This document shows positions 9,120 to 19,035 of a stretch of 64,000 nt of DNA, piece by piece. A program made the position numbers and the translations under genes. Numbering within the stretch: the first letter of the stretch is position 1; each line of letters starts with the position of its first letter. The DNA is taken from contig JAYQBG010000002.1 of NCBI GenBank assembly GCA_038137215.1, forward strand, positions 1-64,000. Reading direction: 5' to 3'. The notes beneath the pieces were generated by a model. It was not told where the DNA came from. It saw only the letters and a list, made by a program, of their open reading frames with translations, and searched no databases. The stretch is from JABJAG01 sp038137215. GTDB taxonomy: Bacteria; Pseudomonadota; Alphaproteobacteria; UBA6615.

Positions 9120-10067
9120 CTAACCGGTGCCGAAATAGGCGAGCAGGCCGCTGACCGTCACCACGGAGAAGACGGTCGAGAGCAGGATCGCGGCCGCGCT
9201 GCGTTGCACGAAGATCCCGTATTTCTGAGCAATCACGAAGGATAGCGCGCCGGTCGGCAGGGCGGCCATCAGAACTGCGCCGCGGGTGAACTCGAAATCG
9301 AGCTCGAACACGCTGACCGCCAGCCACCAGGTGATCAGCGGATGCAGGATGAGCTTGGCCAGAACCAGCCAGCTGACCTCGCCCAGCCCGCTCGAGACCG
9401 GCTTGCCGACCAGAAACAATCCCATGGCGAAAAGCGCACACGGCCCCGCCGCAGCACCCATCAGGCCGGCGAAATTGGACAGCCAGACCGGCAGGCCCAG
9501 GCCAAAGGCCGACCAGAGAATTCCGGCCACCGGCGCGATGAACAGCGGCCCGCGCACAACGGCCAGCAGCGCACCGCCGATCAGCTTGAGCGGATCTTTT
9601 CCCGATCCGCTGCCGATTTCCACAAACAAGATCGACAGGCCGATAATGAGCGCCGAGTTCACCGCGGTCGCGATCACCGCCGGCAAGGTGCCCTCGGGCC
9701 CGAACGCAGCGATAAACAGAGGGATGCCCATGTAACCGGTATTGGCGAAGATCGATGTCAGTCCGTGCAGGGTCAGGCCCGCGAAGTTGTTGGGAAACAG
9801 GAATTTCGCAATGAGGATCGATGGCAGGGCCACGGCGGCCATGCCAAGCACGAAGGTCCAGATGAAGCCCCAGTTGAAGACATCGCTCAGCGGCACAGTC
9901 GCCATGGAGAGGAAAAGAACCGGCGGCAGCGCGAACCAGTAGACAAAGGCGTTCAGCGCCTCGGAACCGGTCTCACCCAGAATCCGGAACCGCCCGGCCA
10001 GAAATCCGGCGAGCATGATCGCAAAAACAGGGACGGCAACATCGACAACGGCAGCCATAGTCCCCAC
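9120..10067 (-). CDS. AEC family (auxin efflux carrier type) transporter
   Basis: 315 residues with about ten hydrophobic segments in two halves of five, the AEC fold. Typical segments are VPVFAIMLAGFLAGR at the start, FANTGYMGIPLF (the conserved Asn-Thr-Gly crossover), and ALPTGALSFVIAQKY in the second half. The family moves organic anions such as malate, or auxin in plants, across the inner membrane; the substrate here is unknown. A second possible start is the ATG three codons in (10058). It ends four bases after the helicase gene on the other strand. Confidence 0.9.
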   Translation of the reverse strand: MGTMAAVVDVAVPVFAIMLAGFLAGRFRILGETGSEALNAFVYWFALPPVLFLSMATVPLSDVFNWGFIWTFVLGMAAVALPSILIAKFLFPNNFAGLTLHGLTSIFANTGYMGIPLFIAAFGPEGTLPAVIATAVNSALIIGLSILFVEIGSGSGKDPLKLIGGALLAVVRGPLFIAPVAGILWSAFGLGLPVWLSNFAGLMGAAAGPCALFAMGLFLVGKPVSSGLGEVSWLVLAKLILHPLITWWLAVSVFELDFEFTRGAVLMAALPTGALSFVIAQKYGIFVQRSAAAILLSTVFSVVTVSGLLAYFGTG

Positions 10068-10191
10068 CTATATGAGCGAATAGTCCGACTGTCGAGACCC
10101 GCCCGGAACGAGACATATCCGCGGCCACGACTTGACGGCCTGCAGCCCGCCCGCTCTAACCAAGGCAACCGAGACCAAGGAACAATTGAGC

Positions 10192-10596
10192 ATGATCGAA
10201 GCACAGACCGCCCTCCTCTACACCATGGTGATGGTATCCGCCGCAGACAGCGAAATGAGTGATGCGGAAATCGCCAAGATCAGTGAAATCGTCAACCATT
10301 TGCCCGTTTTCTCGGGCTTCGATTCCAGCCTCATGGGTGACGTCGCGCAGGAATGCGCCGAGGTGCTGAACGGTGAGAACGGGTTTGAAACCGCGCTTGA
10401 ACAAATCCGCGACGCCCTGCCGGAACATCTGCGCGAGACAGCTTACGTGCTGGCCTGCGATATCGCCGTGGCCGACCTTTCGGCAAGCCAGGAAGAACTG
10501 CGCCTGCTGGAAATGATTCGCCATACGCTCGACATCGACCGGCTGAACGCCGCTGCCATCGAACGCGGCGCCCGTGCGCGCTACGCCACCGCCTGA
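10192..10596 (+). CDS. TerB-like tellurite resistance domain protein
   Basis: 134 residues from the ATG at 10192, preceded by AAGGAA nine bases upstream. The sequence is an all-helical TerB fold: MVMVSAADSEMSDAEIAKI near the start carries the acidic metal-binding pattern, and YVLACDIAVADLSASQEELRLLE repeats it in the second half. TerB-like domains bind divalent metal and occur in stress and envelope proteins; no direct role in tellurite resistance can be inferred for this stand-alone copy. It is nine bases upstream of the dehydrogenase gene and probably cotranscribed. Confidence 0.85.
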   Translation: MIEAQTALLYTMVMVSAADSEMSDAEIAKISEIVNHLPVFSGFDSSLMGDVAQECAEVLNGENGFETALEQIRDALPEHLRETAYVLACDIAVADLSASQEELRLLEMIRHTLDIDRLNAAAIERGARARYATA

Positions 10597-10605
10597 GCCG
10601 CTGCC

Positions 10606-11487
10606 ATGGGTGCTCTCGACGGCTGGAAGATCGGATTCATCGGGCTCGGCCTCATGGGCAAGCCCATGGCGCGCAACCTGCACGCCGCCGGCGCTGACGT
10701 CTCGCTGACCAGCCGCTCGTCCGGTCCGGCCGAAGAGCTTGCCGGCGAAGGCATGACCGCGCTGGCCACGCCCCGCGAGGTCACCAAGGCGAGCGATCTC
10801 GTGATCATCATGGTCACTGACACCTCTGCGGTGGACAAGGTTCTCCATGGTCCCAACGGCGTGATCGCCGGTCTTGCCCCGGGCAAGACCATCATCGACA
10901 TGAGCACCACGAAAGTGCGTGAAACCCGGGAATGGGCCGACGAGGTCAAAGCGGCGGGTGCCTTCTATATCGACGCGCCGGTCTCCGGCGGCACCGTCGG
11001 AGCCGAAGCCGGCAATCTGACCATCATGATCGGCGGCGCTTCCGACGCGCTCGCCACGGCTATGCCGGTCTTTGAGGTGCTGGGCCAGAACATCACCCAT
11101 ATCGGTGACGTCGGCGCCGGGCAGGTCACCAAGACGGCCAATCAGGCGATAGTCGGCATTACTTTGGCTGCCGTCGCCGAGGGGCTGACGCTGGCCGCGC
11201 GGGCCGGTGTCGATCCGGCAAAGGTGCGGACGGCGCTGCTGGGCGGGTTTGCCGAATCCCGCGTCCTCGACCTGCATGGCGGGCGCATGGTCGAGCGGGA
11301 ATTCACACCCGGTGGACGCGCCTCGGTCCATCACAAGGATATTTTACAGGCGCTGGAACTGGCCGATCAGGTTGGTCTCGATCTGCTTTCGACACGCACC
11401 AATCTCGAGCTCTGGCAGAAGATGATGGATCGCGGCTGGCAGGATCTCGACCAGGCCGGCATCATCCGGGCGGTCGAAGAAGAGTAG
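10606..11487 (+). CDS. NAD(P)-dependent beta-hydroxyacid dehydrogenase (HIBADH/GarR family)
   Basis: 293 residues. The N-terminal Rossmann motif is IGFIGLGLMGKPMARNL, followed by the substrate loop DAPVSGGTVGAEAG and the catalytic lysine in GAGQVTKTANQ, all diagnostic for the beta-hydroxyacid dehydrogenase family. Members include 3-hydroxyisobutyrate dehydrogenase and tartronate semialdehyde reductase; sequence alone does not separate them here. The ribosome site is weak, which fits translational coupling to the upstream terB-like gene. A composite palindromic repeat follows the stop codon. Confidence 0.9.
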   Translation: MGALDGWKIGFIGLGLMGKPMARNLHAAGADVSLTSRSSGPAEELAGEGMTALATPREVTKASDLVIIMVTDTSAVDKVLHGPNGVIAGLAPGKTIIDMSTTKVRETREWADEVKAAGAFYIDAPVSGGTVGAEAGNLTIMIGGASDALATAMPVFEVLGQNITHIGDVGAGQVTKTANQAIVGITLAAVAEGLTLAARAGVDPAKVRTALLGGFAESRVLDLHGGRMVEREFTPGGRASVHHKDILQALELADQVGLDLLSTRTNLELWQKMMDRGWQDLDQAGIIRAVEEE

Positions 11488-11505
11488 CGGCCGTCACGGA
11501 CCGCT

Positions 11506-11596
11506 CGTCACCCCTGCGAAGGCAGGGGCCATCAACCCTAGCGCTTATCATTTCCGGCATCGGCGTTAATGGATGCCCGCCTTCGCGGGCATGACG
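11506..11596. repeat. 92-bp type composite palindromic repeat (copy 1)
   Basis: Two different hairpins flank a short spacer: the first is CGTCACCCCTGCGAAGGCAG with its complement, the second ATGCCCGCCTTCGCGGGCAT followed by GACG. The layout matches copies at 37303-37394, 39597-39688 and 51955-52046, although the spacer here is the most diverged of the four. Confidence 0.75.
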
Positions 11597-11631
11597 AACA
11601 CGTTTGTGACGCACAGCATCGCTTAGCTTTC

Positions 11632-11671
11632 GAAAAGAAAAAGGGCCGCACCGTTGCCGGTGCGGCCCTTC
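11632..11671 (-). terminator. Rho-independent terminator of groESL
   Basis: A perfect 13-base stem (11641-11653 with 11658-11670, core GGGCCGCACC/GGTGCGGCCC) with a 4-base loop is followed, in the direction of groEL transcription, by TTTTTCTTTTC. It starts 24 bases after the groEL stop codon. Confidence 0.93.
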
Positions 11672-11694
11672 TGTCTTGTCCGGGTGGGACTGGC

Positions 11695-13344
<1,650 letters not shown>

Positions 13345-13371
13345 GTTCGTATTCCTTTCTCGAATCTCGAG

Positions 13372-13686
13372 CTAAGCGGCCTTTTTGGCCTTTTTGGTGG
13401 GTTCGATGATGCCCATGATGTCAGACTCCTTCATGATCAGGAGCTCTTCGCCATCAATGGTCACCTCGGTGCCCGACCATTTGCCGAACAGCACCCGGTC
13501 ACCGGCTTTCACGTCCATGGGAACCGGCTTACCGTCTTCACCGTGGCCACCCGGGCCAACGGAAACGACTTCGCCTTCGGACGGCTTTTCCTGTGCCGTG
13601 TCAGGGATGATGATCCCACCGGCGGTCTTTTCGTCAGAACCAACGCGGCGAACCACCACGCGGTCATGCAAGGGGCGAAAACCCAT
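13372..13686 (-). CDS. groES: Co-chaperonin GroES (10 kDa)
   Basis: 104 residues starting MGFRPLHDRVVVRR and containing GGIIIPDTAQEKPSEG, the mobile loop that docks on GroEL, and KAGDRVLFGKWSGTEV. The ATG follows an AGGAGG ribosome site. It caps the GroEL ring during folding. A C-terminal lysine-alanine tail (KKAKKAA) slightly extends the usual length. A CIRCE operator lies about 50 bases upstream of the start, indicating repression by HrcA, which is not encoded in this window. Confidence 0.99.
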   Translation of the reverse strand: MGFRPLHDRVVVRRVGSDEKTAGGIIIPDTAQEKPSEGEVVSVGPGGHGEDGKPVPMDVKAGDRVLFGKWSGTEVTIDGEELLIMKESDIMGIIEPTKKAKKAA

Positions 13687-13736
13687 CGCTTTATCCTCCT
13701 GTTAAATCTGCAGTTTCACGCGTCGCTGCCAGGTTG

Positions 13737-13763
13737 CTAGCACTCATCCCGCGTGAGTGCCAG
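13737..13763 (-). promoter_or_regulatory. CIRCE element (HrcA operator)
   Basis: CTAGCACTC, nine spacer bases, then GAGTGCCAG. The published consensus is TTAGCACTC-N9-GAGTGCTAA, so three of eighteen arm positions differ. It is placed just upstream of groES in the leader region, the standard place for heat-shock control by HrcA. Confidence 0.93.
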
Positions 13764-13861
13764 ACACGTAGTGATCCGGACTTCTGCTGTCAACAGCACG
13801 GCCGGGGCTACATCTGAAAAATCTGCGTCCGGTTTGGCAGCACTCTCACATGATCGGTACT

Positions 13862-13890
13862 AAACAATTGATAATAAACAATTATTTATT
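13862..13890 (+). promoter_or_regulatory. AT-rich direct repeats upstream of usg
   Basis: AAACAATT occurs at 13862-13869 and again at 13876-13883, within a tract of almost pure A and T that also holds a loose palindrome AATAA...TTATT. In such a GC-rich genome this stands out. It lies about 75 bases upstream of the usg start and may be promoter or operator DNA; no regulator can be named. Confidence 0.35.
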
Positions 13891-13963
13891 TGCCTCGATG
13901 CTTTCCGGCACCGATAATTTTTTCGTCTCAAGTGATTCGGTTTCGCAAGATGAGGTGTTCGAG

Positions 13964-14233
13964 ATGCGCAGAGAAGATATCGCCCTGCAAATGGACGGCT
14001 GGCGGATGACCAAGGCCGAGATTCTGTATCACATGCCGGACCATCCCGGCATTCTGCAGAGCTTCGTGTGGCAGAAACTGGACTATCCGCCCGAGTTCCC
14101 GAAACTCCACAAATTCCTCGATTTCTGGACCGAGAATCTCGACGGGCCGCTCCACTCCGTGCGGGTCGGCCATGTGGAGATCATCACCCCGCCCAAGCTT
14201 TCCAGCGTGGCGGCGTCCTTCGAACTGCACTAG
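13964..14233 (+). CDS. usg: Usg family protein
   Basis: 89 residues from the ATG at 13964, with GAGG nine bases upstream; an open frame from 13850 has no homology in its first part. The segments MTKAEILYHMPDHPGILQSF, FPKLHKFLDFW and LDGPLHSVRV are characteristic of Usg, a small alphaproteobacterial protein first noted next to tryptophan genes and of unknown function. It is alone between groES (divergent) and the Liv ABC operon (convergent). Confidence 0.9.
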   Translation: MRREDIALQMDGWRMTKAEILYHMPDHPGILQSFVWQKLDYPPEFPKLHKFLDFWTENLDGPLHSVRVGHVEIITPPKLSSVAASFELH

Positions 14234-14254
14234 TCCGGTCTGGCCCGGTTCGGT

Positions 14255-14962
14255 TCACGGCGTCAGATAGGCGTCTCGCACCCGTTCGTCGGCCACGATG
14301 TCGCGCATCGGACCGGCCACGATCACCCGGCCCCGCTCGATCACGGCGGCCCGGTCGGCCACATGGTTGGCAAACCGCAAGTTCTGTTCGGACAACAACA
14401 CGGTCAGGCCGTCCCCGGCTAGGGTTTTCACAGTCGCGGCAATCTGCTGCACGATCACCGGCGCCAGGCCCTCGGACGGCTCATCGAGTAGGATGATATC
14501 CGGGTTTCCCATCAGGGTCCGTGCAATGGTCAGCATCTGCTGCTCCCCGCCGGACAGCTGACCGGCCAGCCGGTCGCGCAACGCCGCCAGCGGCGGAAAC
14601 AATTCAAAGGCCCGCGCCGGCGTCCAGGCATCTCGCGCAGACGGTGCTCTACGTGTCCCGACCGTCAGGTTCTCCAGCACACTCAGGCCGGCAAAGACCC
14701 GGCGCTCCTCGGGCACGTAGCCGATTCCGGCCCGGTTCACCCGATAAGGCGGCCAGCCGGTGATGTTCTCGCCATGCAGCGTGATCTCGCCCGCACCAAC
14801 GGTAACCAGCCCCATGATCGCCTTGAGCGTGGTGGACTTGCCCGCCCCGTTCCGGCCGAGCAACACCGTGACCGAGCCTTGCGGCACGTCGAGTTCCAGC
14901 CCGAACAGGGCCTGCGCCGCACCGTAATAGGCGTCGAGCCCGTTGATCGCGAGCACCGTCAT
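14255..14962 (-). CDS. livF: Branched-chain-type ABC transporter ATP-binding protein, LivF type
   Basis: 235 residues. Walker A GRNGAGKSTTLK, ABC signature LSGGEQQMLTIARTL, and Walker B IILLDEPSEGLAP are all intact, and the pattern is that of LivF (HAAT family). It forms the ATPase pair with LivG on the inner face of the membrane. The start overlaps the livG stop by four bases, so the two are translationally coupled. It is the last gene of the livK-livHM-livG-livF operon. Confidence 0.93.
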   Translation of the reverse strand: MTVLAINGLDAYYGAAQALFGLELDVPQGSVTVLLGRNGAGKSTTLKAIMGLVTVGAGEITLHGENITGWPPYRVNRAGIGYVPEERRVFAGLSVLENLTVGTRRAPSARDAWTPARAFELFPPLAALRDRLAGQLSGGEQQMLTIARTLMGNPDIILLDEPSEGLAPVIVQQIAATVKTLAGDGLTVLLSEQNLRFANHVADRAAVIERGRVIVAGPMRDIVADERVRDAYLTP

Positions 14963-15720
14963 GACGCCTCCACCGGGTCGTCAAACGAACCGAGATAGAC
15001 CGCCTGCACGGTCGTATCGTGGCGCACCGCGTCCGGACTGCCCTCGGTAATAACCTTCCCCCGGTCCAGCACGATCACCCGGTCGGCATGCCCGAACACC
15101 ACGTCCATGTCGTGTTCTGTGAAGAGCACAGCCAGACCCGTCTCCGCCACCAGCTGATCGACCAGATCCATCATCGCCCCCCGGCCATCCCCGGCCATGC
15201 CGGCGGTCGGTTCGTCCATGAGCAGCAGGCCGGGATCGTTGGTCAGCGCAACCGCCAGTTCGAGGCGCTTGAGATCGCCATAGGGCAGTTCGGAAACCGC
15301 CCGGTCCGCGTCGTCGCGCAGACCGACCCTGGCAATCAGCTCCATGGCTTCCTCACGGAACCGGTGCCGCAGCGCCCGCCCGGGGCTGCGGGCCGCCCCG
15401 TGATGGGTGGCCAGACCGACCTGGACGTTTTCCAGCGCGGTCATGCTGGCAAAGGTCGCGGTGATCTGGAACGTCCGGCCGACGCCGTGCTGCCAGACCC
15501 GGTGGGGCGCCATGCGGGTGATATCGGTACCGGAGACCATCACCGCGCCCGCATCCGGCCGGATCTGGCCATTGATGGAATTGAACAGCGTGGTCTTGCC
15601 CGCACCGTTGGGACCGATCAGGGCCACCCGCTCACCGGCCGCGACCGTGAAGGAGACGCCATCGACCGCGCGCACGCCGCCATAAGCCTTGGCAAGATCG
15701 GAGACAGCCAGCACCGTCAT
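14959..15720 (-). CDS. livG: Branched-chain-type ABC transporter ATP-binding protein, LivG type
   Basis: 253 residues with Walker A GPNGAGKTTLFN, a divergent signature LPYGDLKRLELA (LSYG is more usual in LivG), and Walker B LLLMDEPTAGMAG. The start overlaps the stop of the fused permease gene by four bases. Together with LivF it powers uptake of an amino acid, amide or short organic acid; the substrate is set by the receptor at 17602-18822. Confidence 0.93.
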   Translation of the reverse strand: MTVLAVSDLAKAYGGVRAVDGVSFTVAAGERVALIGPNGAGKTTLFNSINGQIRPDAGAVMVSGTDITRMAPHRVWQHGVGRTFQITATFASMTALENVQVGLATHHGAARSPGRALRHRFREEAMELIARVGLRDDADRAVSELPYGDLKRLELAVALTNDPGLLLMDEPTAGMAGDGRGAMMDLVDQLVAETGLAVLFTEHDMDVVFGHADRVIVLDRGKVITEGSPDAVRHDTTVQAVYLGSFDDPVEAS

Positions 15721-17558
15721 GACGCCCCCCGCCGTATGACCAGCGCCGACAACCCGGCAAGCCCGCGCGGCAACAACACCACCAGAACCACGATCAACAG
15801 ACCCATCAACAACTGCCAGAGATCGGTCAGGCGGTTCAGCTCGGTCTGAATTCCGGTGAAGGCCATCGCACCCAGAATGGGCCCGGCAAGAGACTGCAGA
15901 CCGCCGAGCAGCACCATCACCAGTCCGTCGACCGAAGTGGAGACGTAGAGCACGTCGGGAAAGACACTGCCCTTGGCAAAGGCAAAGAAGCCGCCCGACA
16001 CGCCCGCCGCCGCCCCCGCCAGCGTGAACGCCAGCCAGCGATGGCGGGTCACGTCCACTCCGATGGCGGCAGATCGCAACGCCGAGTCCCGGGTCGCGCG
16101 CAGGGTGTAGCCGAAGGGACTGAACAGGACATGCCGCAGCGCCCAGATCATGGCGGCACAGACGGCGAGTGCCAGATAGTAGAAGACCACAGGTTCCGAC
16201 GCCCAGCTGCTGGGCCAGACACCCAGGATGCCGTTGTCCCCGCCGGTGAACTCAATCCACTGAAAAGCCGCCGACCACGCAATCTGGGCAAACGCCAGTG
16301 TCAGCATCGCCATGTAAATGCCCGACAGGCGGACGCAGAACCATCCAAAGATCAGGGCGCCGAGCGCGCCGGCCAGCGGCGCCAGCAGCAGCGCAGTCCC
16401 CATTCCCGCCGAAAGGTGAAACACCGCCAGTCCGGCGCCATATGCGCCCAGCCCGAAATAGGCGGCATGCCCGAAGGTGATCAGGCCGCCGCCCCAGATC
16501 AGGAAATGCAGGCTGGCGGCGAACAGGGCCAGGATCGCGATTTCGGTCAGCACCACGGTTGCAAAGTCGCTGACCAGCACCGGCGCGATCAAAGACGCAA
16601 CAAGCAATGCCAGCCATGCGGCCCGCGCCACCCGGTCGGACGGACGCAAGGGCGGGTCGGGGCTGCGCACATCCTCGGCCGTGATGAACTCCGGCTTGCC
16701 GAACAGCCCGCTGGGTTTCAGAACTAGCGTGACCGCCATGACCAGGAAGATCAGCACGAGCGTTATCTGGGGCAGGATCACCAGCCCGAAGGCCAGCAAC
16801 TCGCTGACCAGCACGGCGGCGACAAACGCGCCGGCGATAGAGCCCATGCCGCCGATCACTACAACCACAAACGCATCGACGATGATGCTGAGATCCATGG
16901 ACAGGCTGGCCGCCTGACGCGGGATTTGCAGGGCGCCGCCCAGACCGGCCAGGGTTGCCCCCAGCACGAAGGTCGCTGTGAACAGCCAGCGCTGGTCGAT
17001 CCCCAGCGCGGCCACCATCTGCCGGTCTTCCGTCGCGGCGCGGATCAGCACCCCGAACCGGGTCTTTCGGAACAGCAGCCAGAGACCGCCTAGCACGCCG
17101 AAGGCCACCCCAATCAGGAAAAAGTCATAGCTCGGAATGGCATGGCCCCAGACCTCAATGGCCCCGTCGATGCCCGGCATCCGGGGGGCGAACAGATCGT
17201 CCGGCCCCCAGATGGTGCGGGTCAGGTCCTGGACGATCAGCACCACCCCGAAGGTGGCCAGCAACTGGAAGAGTTCCGGCGCCTGATAGATTCGCCGCAA
17301 GAGGATGGTTTCGATCAACGCCCCGACAAGGCCCACGGCGAGCGAGGCGAGCACAATCGCCAGCAGATAGCCCGCGAAGCTGTCACCCATGATGCCCACC
17401 AGAGTGAACGCGATATACGCGCCCAGCATATAGAGCGAGCCATGGGCGAAGTTCACCACCCGCGTCACCCCGAACACGATCGACAGACCGACCGCAATCA
17501 GGAACAACGAGGCCGCGCTGGCCAGTCCGGTGATCGCCTGGGCGACGATGAAGCTCAC
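15717..17558 (-). CDS. livHM: Fused LivH-LivM ABC transporter permease
   Basis: 613 residues, twice the length of a single Liv permease. Residues 1 to about 290 are LivH (FIVAQAITGLASAASLFLIA, VNFAHGSLYMLGAY, VVVIGGMGSIAGA), and about 320 to 613 are LivM (WGGGLITFGHAAYFGLGAYG, VMVLLGGLQSLAGPILGA), joined by a polar linker around residue 300. Each half has several membrane helices. The fusion makes both halves of the membrane channel from one gene. The second Liv operon in this window (47042-51661) keeps them separate. Confidence 0.93.
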   Translation of the reverse strand: MSFIVAQAITGLASAASLFLIAVGLSIVFGVTRVVNFAHGSLYMLGAYIAFTLVGIMGDSFAGYLLAIVLASLAVGLVGALIETILLRRIYQAPELFQLLATFGVVLIVQDLTRTIWGPDDLFAPRMPGIDGAIEVWGHAIPSYDFFLIGVAFGVLGGLWLLFRKTRFGVLIRAATEDRQMVAALGIDQRWLFTATFVLGATLAGLGGALQIPRQAASLSMDLSIIVDAFVVVVIGGMGSIAGAFVAAVLVSELLAFGLVILPQITLVLIFLVMAVTLVLKPSGLFGKPEFITAEDVRSPDPPLRPSDRVARAAWLALLVASLIAPVLVSDFATVVLTEIAILALFAASLHFLIWGGGLITFGHAAYFGLGAYGAGLAVFHLSAGMGTALLLAPLAGALGALIFGWFCVRLSGIYMAMLTLAFAQIAWSAAFQWIEFTGGDNGILGVWPSSWASEPVVFYYLALAVCAAMIWALRHVLFSPFGYTLRATRDSALRSAAIGVDVTRHRWLAFTLAGAAAGVSGGFFAFAKGSVFPDVLYVSTSVDGLVMVLLGGLQSLAGPILGAMAFTGIQTELNRLTDLWQLLMGLLIVVLVVLLPRGLAGLSALVIRRGAS

Positions 17559-17577
17559 AACATCCTCCAGCGCCGCT

Positions 17578-17597
17578 GTGCGGTCCTAGTTCCGCAC
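17578..17597 (-). other. Intercistronic hairpin between receptor and permease genes
   Basis: GTGCGG, eight loop bases, CCGCAC, with no T-run after it. It sits in the 43-base gap between the receptor gene and livHM. Hairpins in this place often protect the upstream receptor mRNA so that receptor is made in excess over permease; here that is an inference. Confidence 0.4.
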
Positions 17598-17601
17598 GAC
17601 G

Positions 17602-18822
17602 CTATCTGCCTGGGCGCAGTTTCTTCACCGTTTCATCATCGGGGAGATAATCCGCGCCATTCGCATAGCGGAAATCCACCATCACGCCGGCGCCGTCAAC
17701 CTTCGCGGTCCGCCCGACAAAGGCCCCCATGGTCGATTGATGATCGAGCGCGCGATAGGTGATGCGCCCGAAGGGCGTGTCGAGTTCCAGATCCTTCATC
17801 GCCGCGACCATGGCGTCCGTGTCCGTCGAACCGGCTTTCTCCAGCAGGGCCGCGATGGTCAGGATGGTGTTGTATCCGACAATGGAGCCCGCCCGCGGAT
17901 AATCATTGAACCGCGTTTCATAGGCGGCGCGGAAAGCACGATGCTCCGGTGTATTCACCGATTGCCAGGGATAGCCCGTAACGATCCAGCCTTCCGGTGC
18001 CTCATCCTTCAGTGGATCGAGATATTCCGGCTCACCGGTCAGCAGGCTGGCAACCTCGCGATCCGCAAACAGCCCGCGCAATTGTCCTTCACGGACGAAC
18101 TTCGCCAGATCGATGGAAAAGGTCACGTTGAAAATCGCATCCGGCTCGGCTCGGGCCAGCGCCTGAACCGTGGCACCGGCATCGATCTTGAAGAGGGCCG
18201 GCCATTGCTCCTCGACGAATTCCACGTCGGGACGGCGCGCCTGCAGCACCTCCTTGAACGCCTTCACGGCCGATTGTCCGTATTCATAGTTCGGCGCAAC
18301 CGTGGCCCAGCGTTTGGCCGGGAGCTTCGCGGCTTCCTCGGCCAGCATGGCGGCCTGCATGTAGGTCGAAGGACGCAGGCGGAAGGTGTAGTCATTGCCC
18401 TTGGACCAGACCACCGCGTCGGAGAGCGGCTCCGAGGCGATGAAGAGCGTCTTGTTCCGGCTGGCGAAATCCGCGACGGCGAGGCCGATATTCGACAGGA
18501 AGGTCCCCGCCAGAAGATCGACGTTTTCACGACGGGTCAGCTCCTCGGCAAACTTGATCGCATTGGCGGGTTTGCCGCCATCGTCTCGGGCAATGACCTC
18601 CAGCGGCCGGCCGAGAACGCCACCTTTGGCATTGATCTCCTCGACGGCCAGTTCCCAACCGTTGCGGTAAGGCACGGTGAAGGCGGCAAGCGGACCGGTA
18701 TAGCTGTTGATCTCCCCGATCTTGATCGGATCCTGCTGGGCGTGCGCGACGCCAAAGGACAAGATGGCAAGCACTGTGCCGAGCAGCACAGTCAGACGGG
18801 TACGAACGTTCATGCGCGGCAT
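17602..18822 (-). CDS. ABC transporter substrate-binding protein (LivK-like)
   Basis: 406 residues from the ATG at 18822, preceded by AAGGAG; the frame extends upstream without a ribosome site. A signal peptide (MNVRTRLTVLLGTVLAILSF...AHAQ) leads into the periplasmic binding fold typical of Leu/Ile/Val-type receptors: IKIGEINSYTGPLAAF, NAIKFAEELTRRENVDLLAG and the hinge segment VGYNTILTIAALLEKAGS. It captures substrate in the periplasm and delivers it to LivHM/LivG/LivF encoded directly downstream. The true ligand may be an amino acid, amide or aromatic acid. Confidence 0.9.
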   Translation of the reverse strand: MPRMNVRTRLTVLLGTVLAILSFGVAHAQQDPIKIGEINSYTGPLAAFTVPYRNGWELAVEEINAKGGVLGRPLEVIARDDGGKPANAIKFAEELTRRENVDLLAGTFLSNIGLAVADFASRNKTLFIASEPLSDAVVWSKGNDYTFRLRPSTYMQAAMLAEEAAKLPAKRWATVAPNYEYGQSAVKAFKEVLQARRPDVEFVEEQWPALFKIDAGATVQALARAEPDAIFNVTFSIDLAKFVREGQLRGLFADREVASLLTGEPEYLDPLKDEAPEGWIVTGYPWQSVNTPEHRAFRAAYETRFNDYPRAGSIVGYNTILTIAALLEKAGSTDTDAMVAAMKDLELDTPFGRITYRALDHQSTMGAFVGRTAKVDGAGVMVDFRYANGADYLPDDETVKKLRPGR

Positions 18823-18983
18823 GATCGTTTCTCCTTTGCAAACGATGACCTGGGGCGTGTTGACCACGCTCTCCGTTCCCCAATGCGGCTAGACTGGGTT
18901 CGCCTGCCCTTATCATATGGTCTGCGCCGCACGAAGGTCGAATCTCTTCGACAACCCATGTTCCCGCCATGACAGATCACGGG

Positions 18984-19013
18984 TTGGAAGTCCCGGTGCG
19001 CTGTGTCTATAGT
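18984..19013 (+). promoter_or_regulatory. Candidate sigma-70 promoter of the ferredoxin reductase gene
   Basis: TTGGAA and TATAGT are separated by 18 bases, followed by a T-rich tract and a GGGAGG ribosome site before the ATG at 19036. This fits a housekeeping promoter with a leader of about 20 bases. Confidence 0.5.
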
Positions 19014-19035
19014 TTTTTTGTTCTTGGGAGGGATC

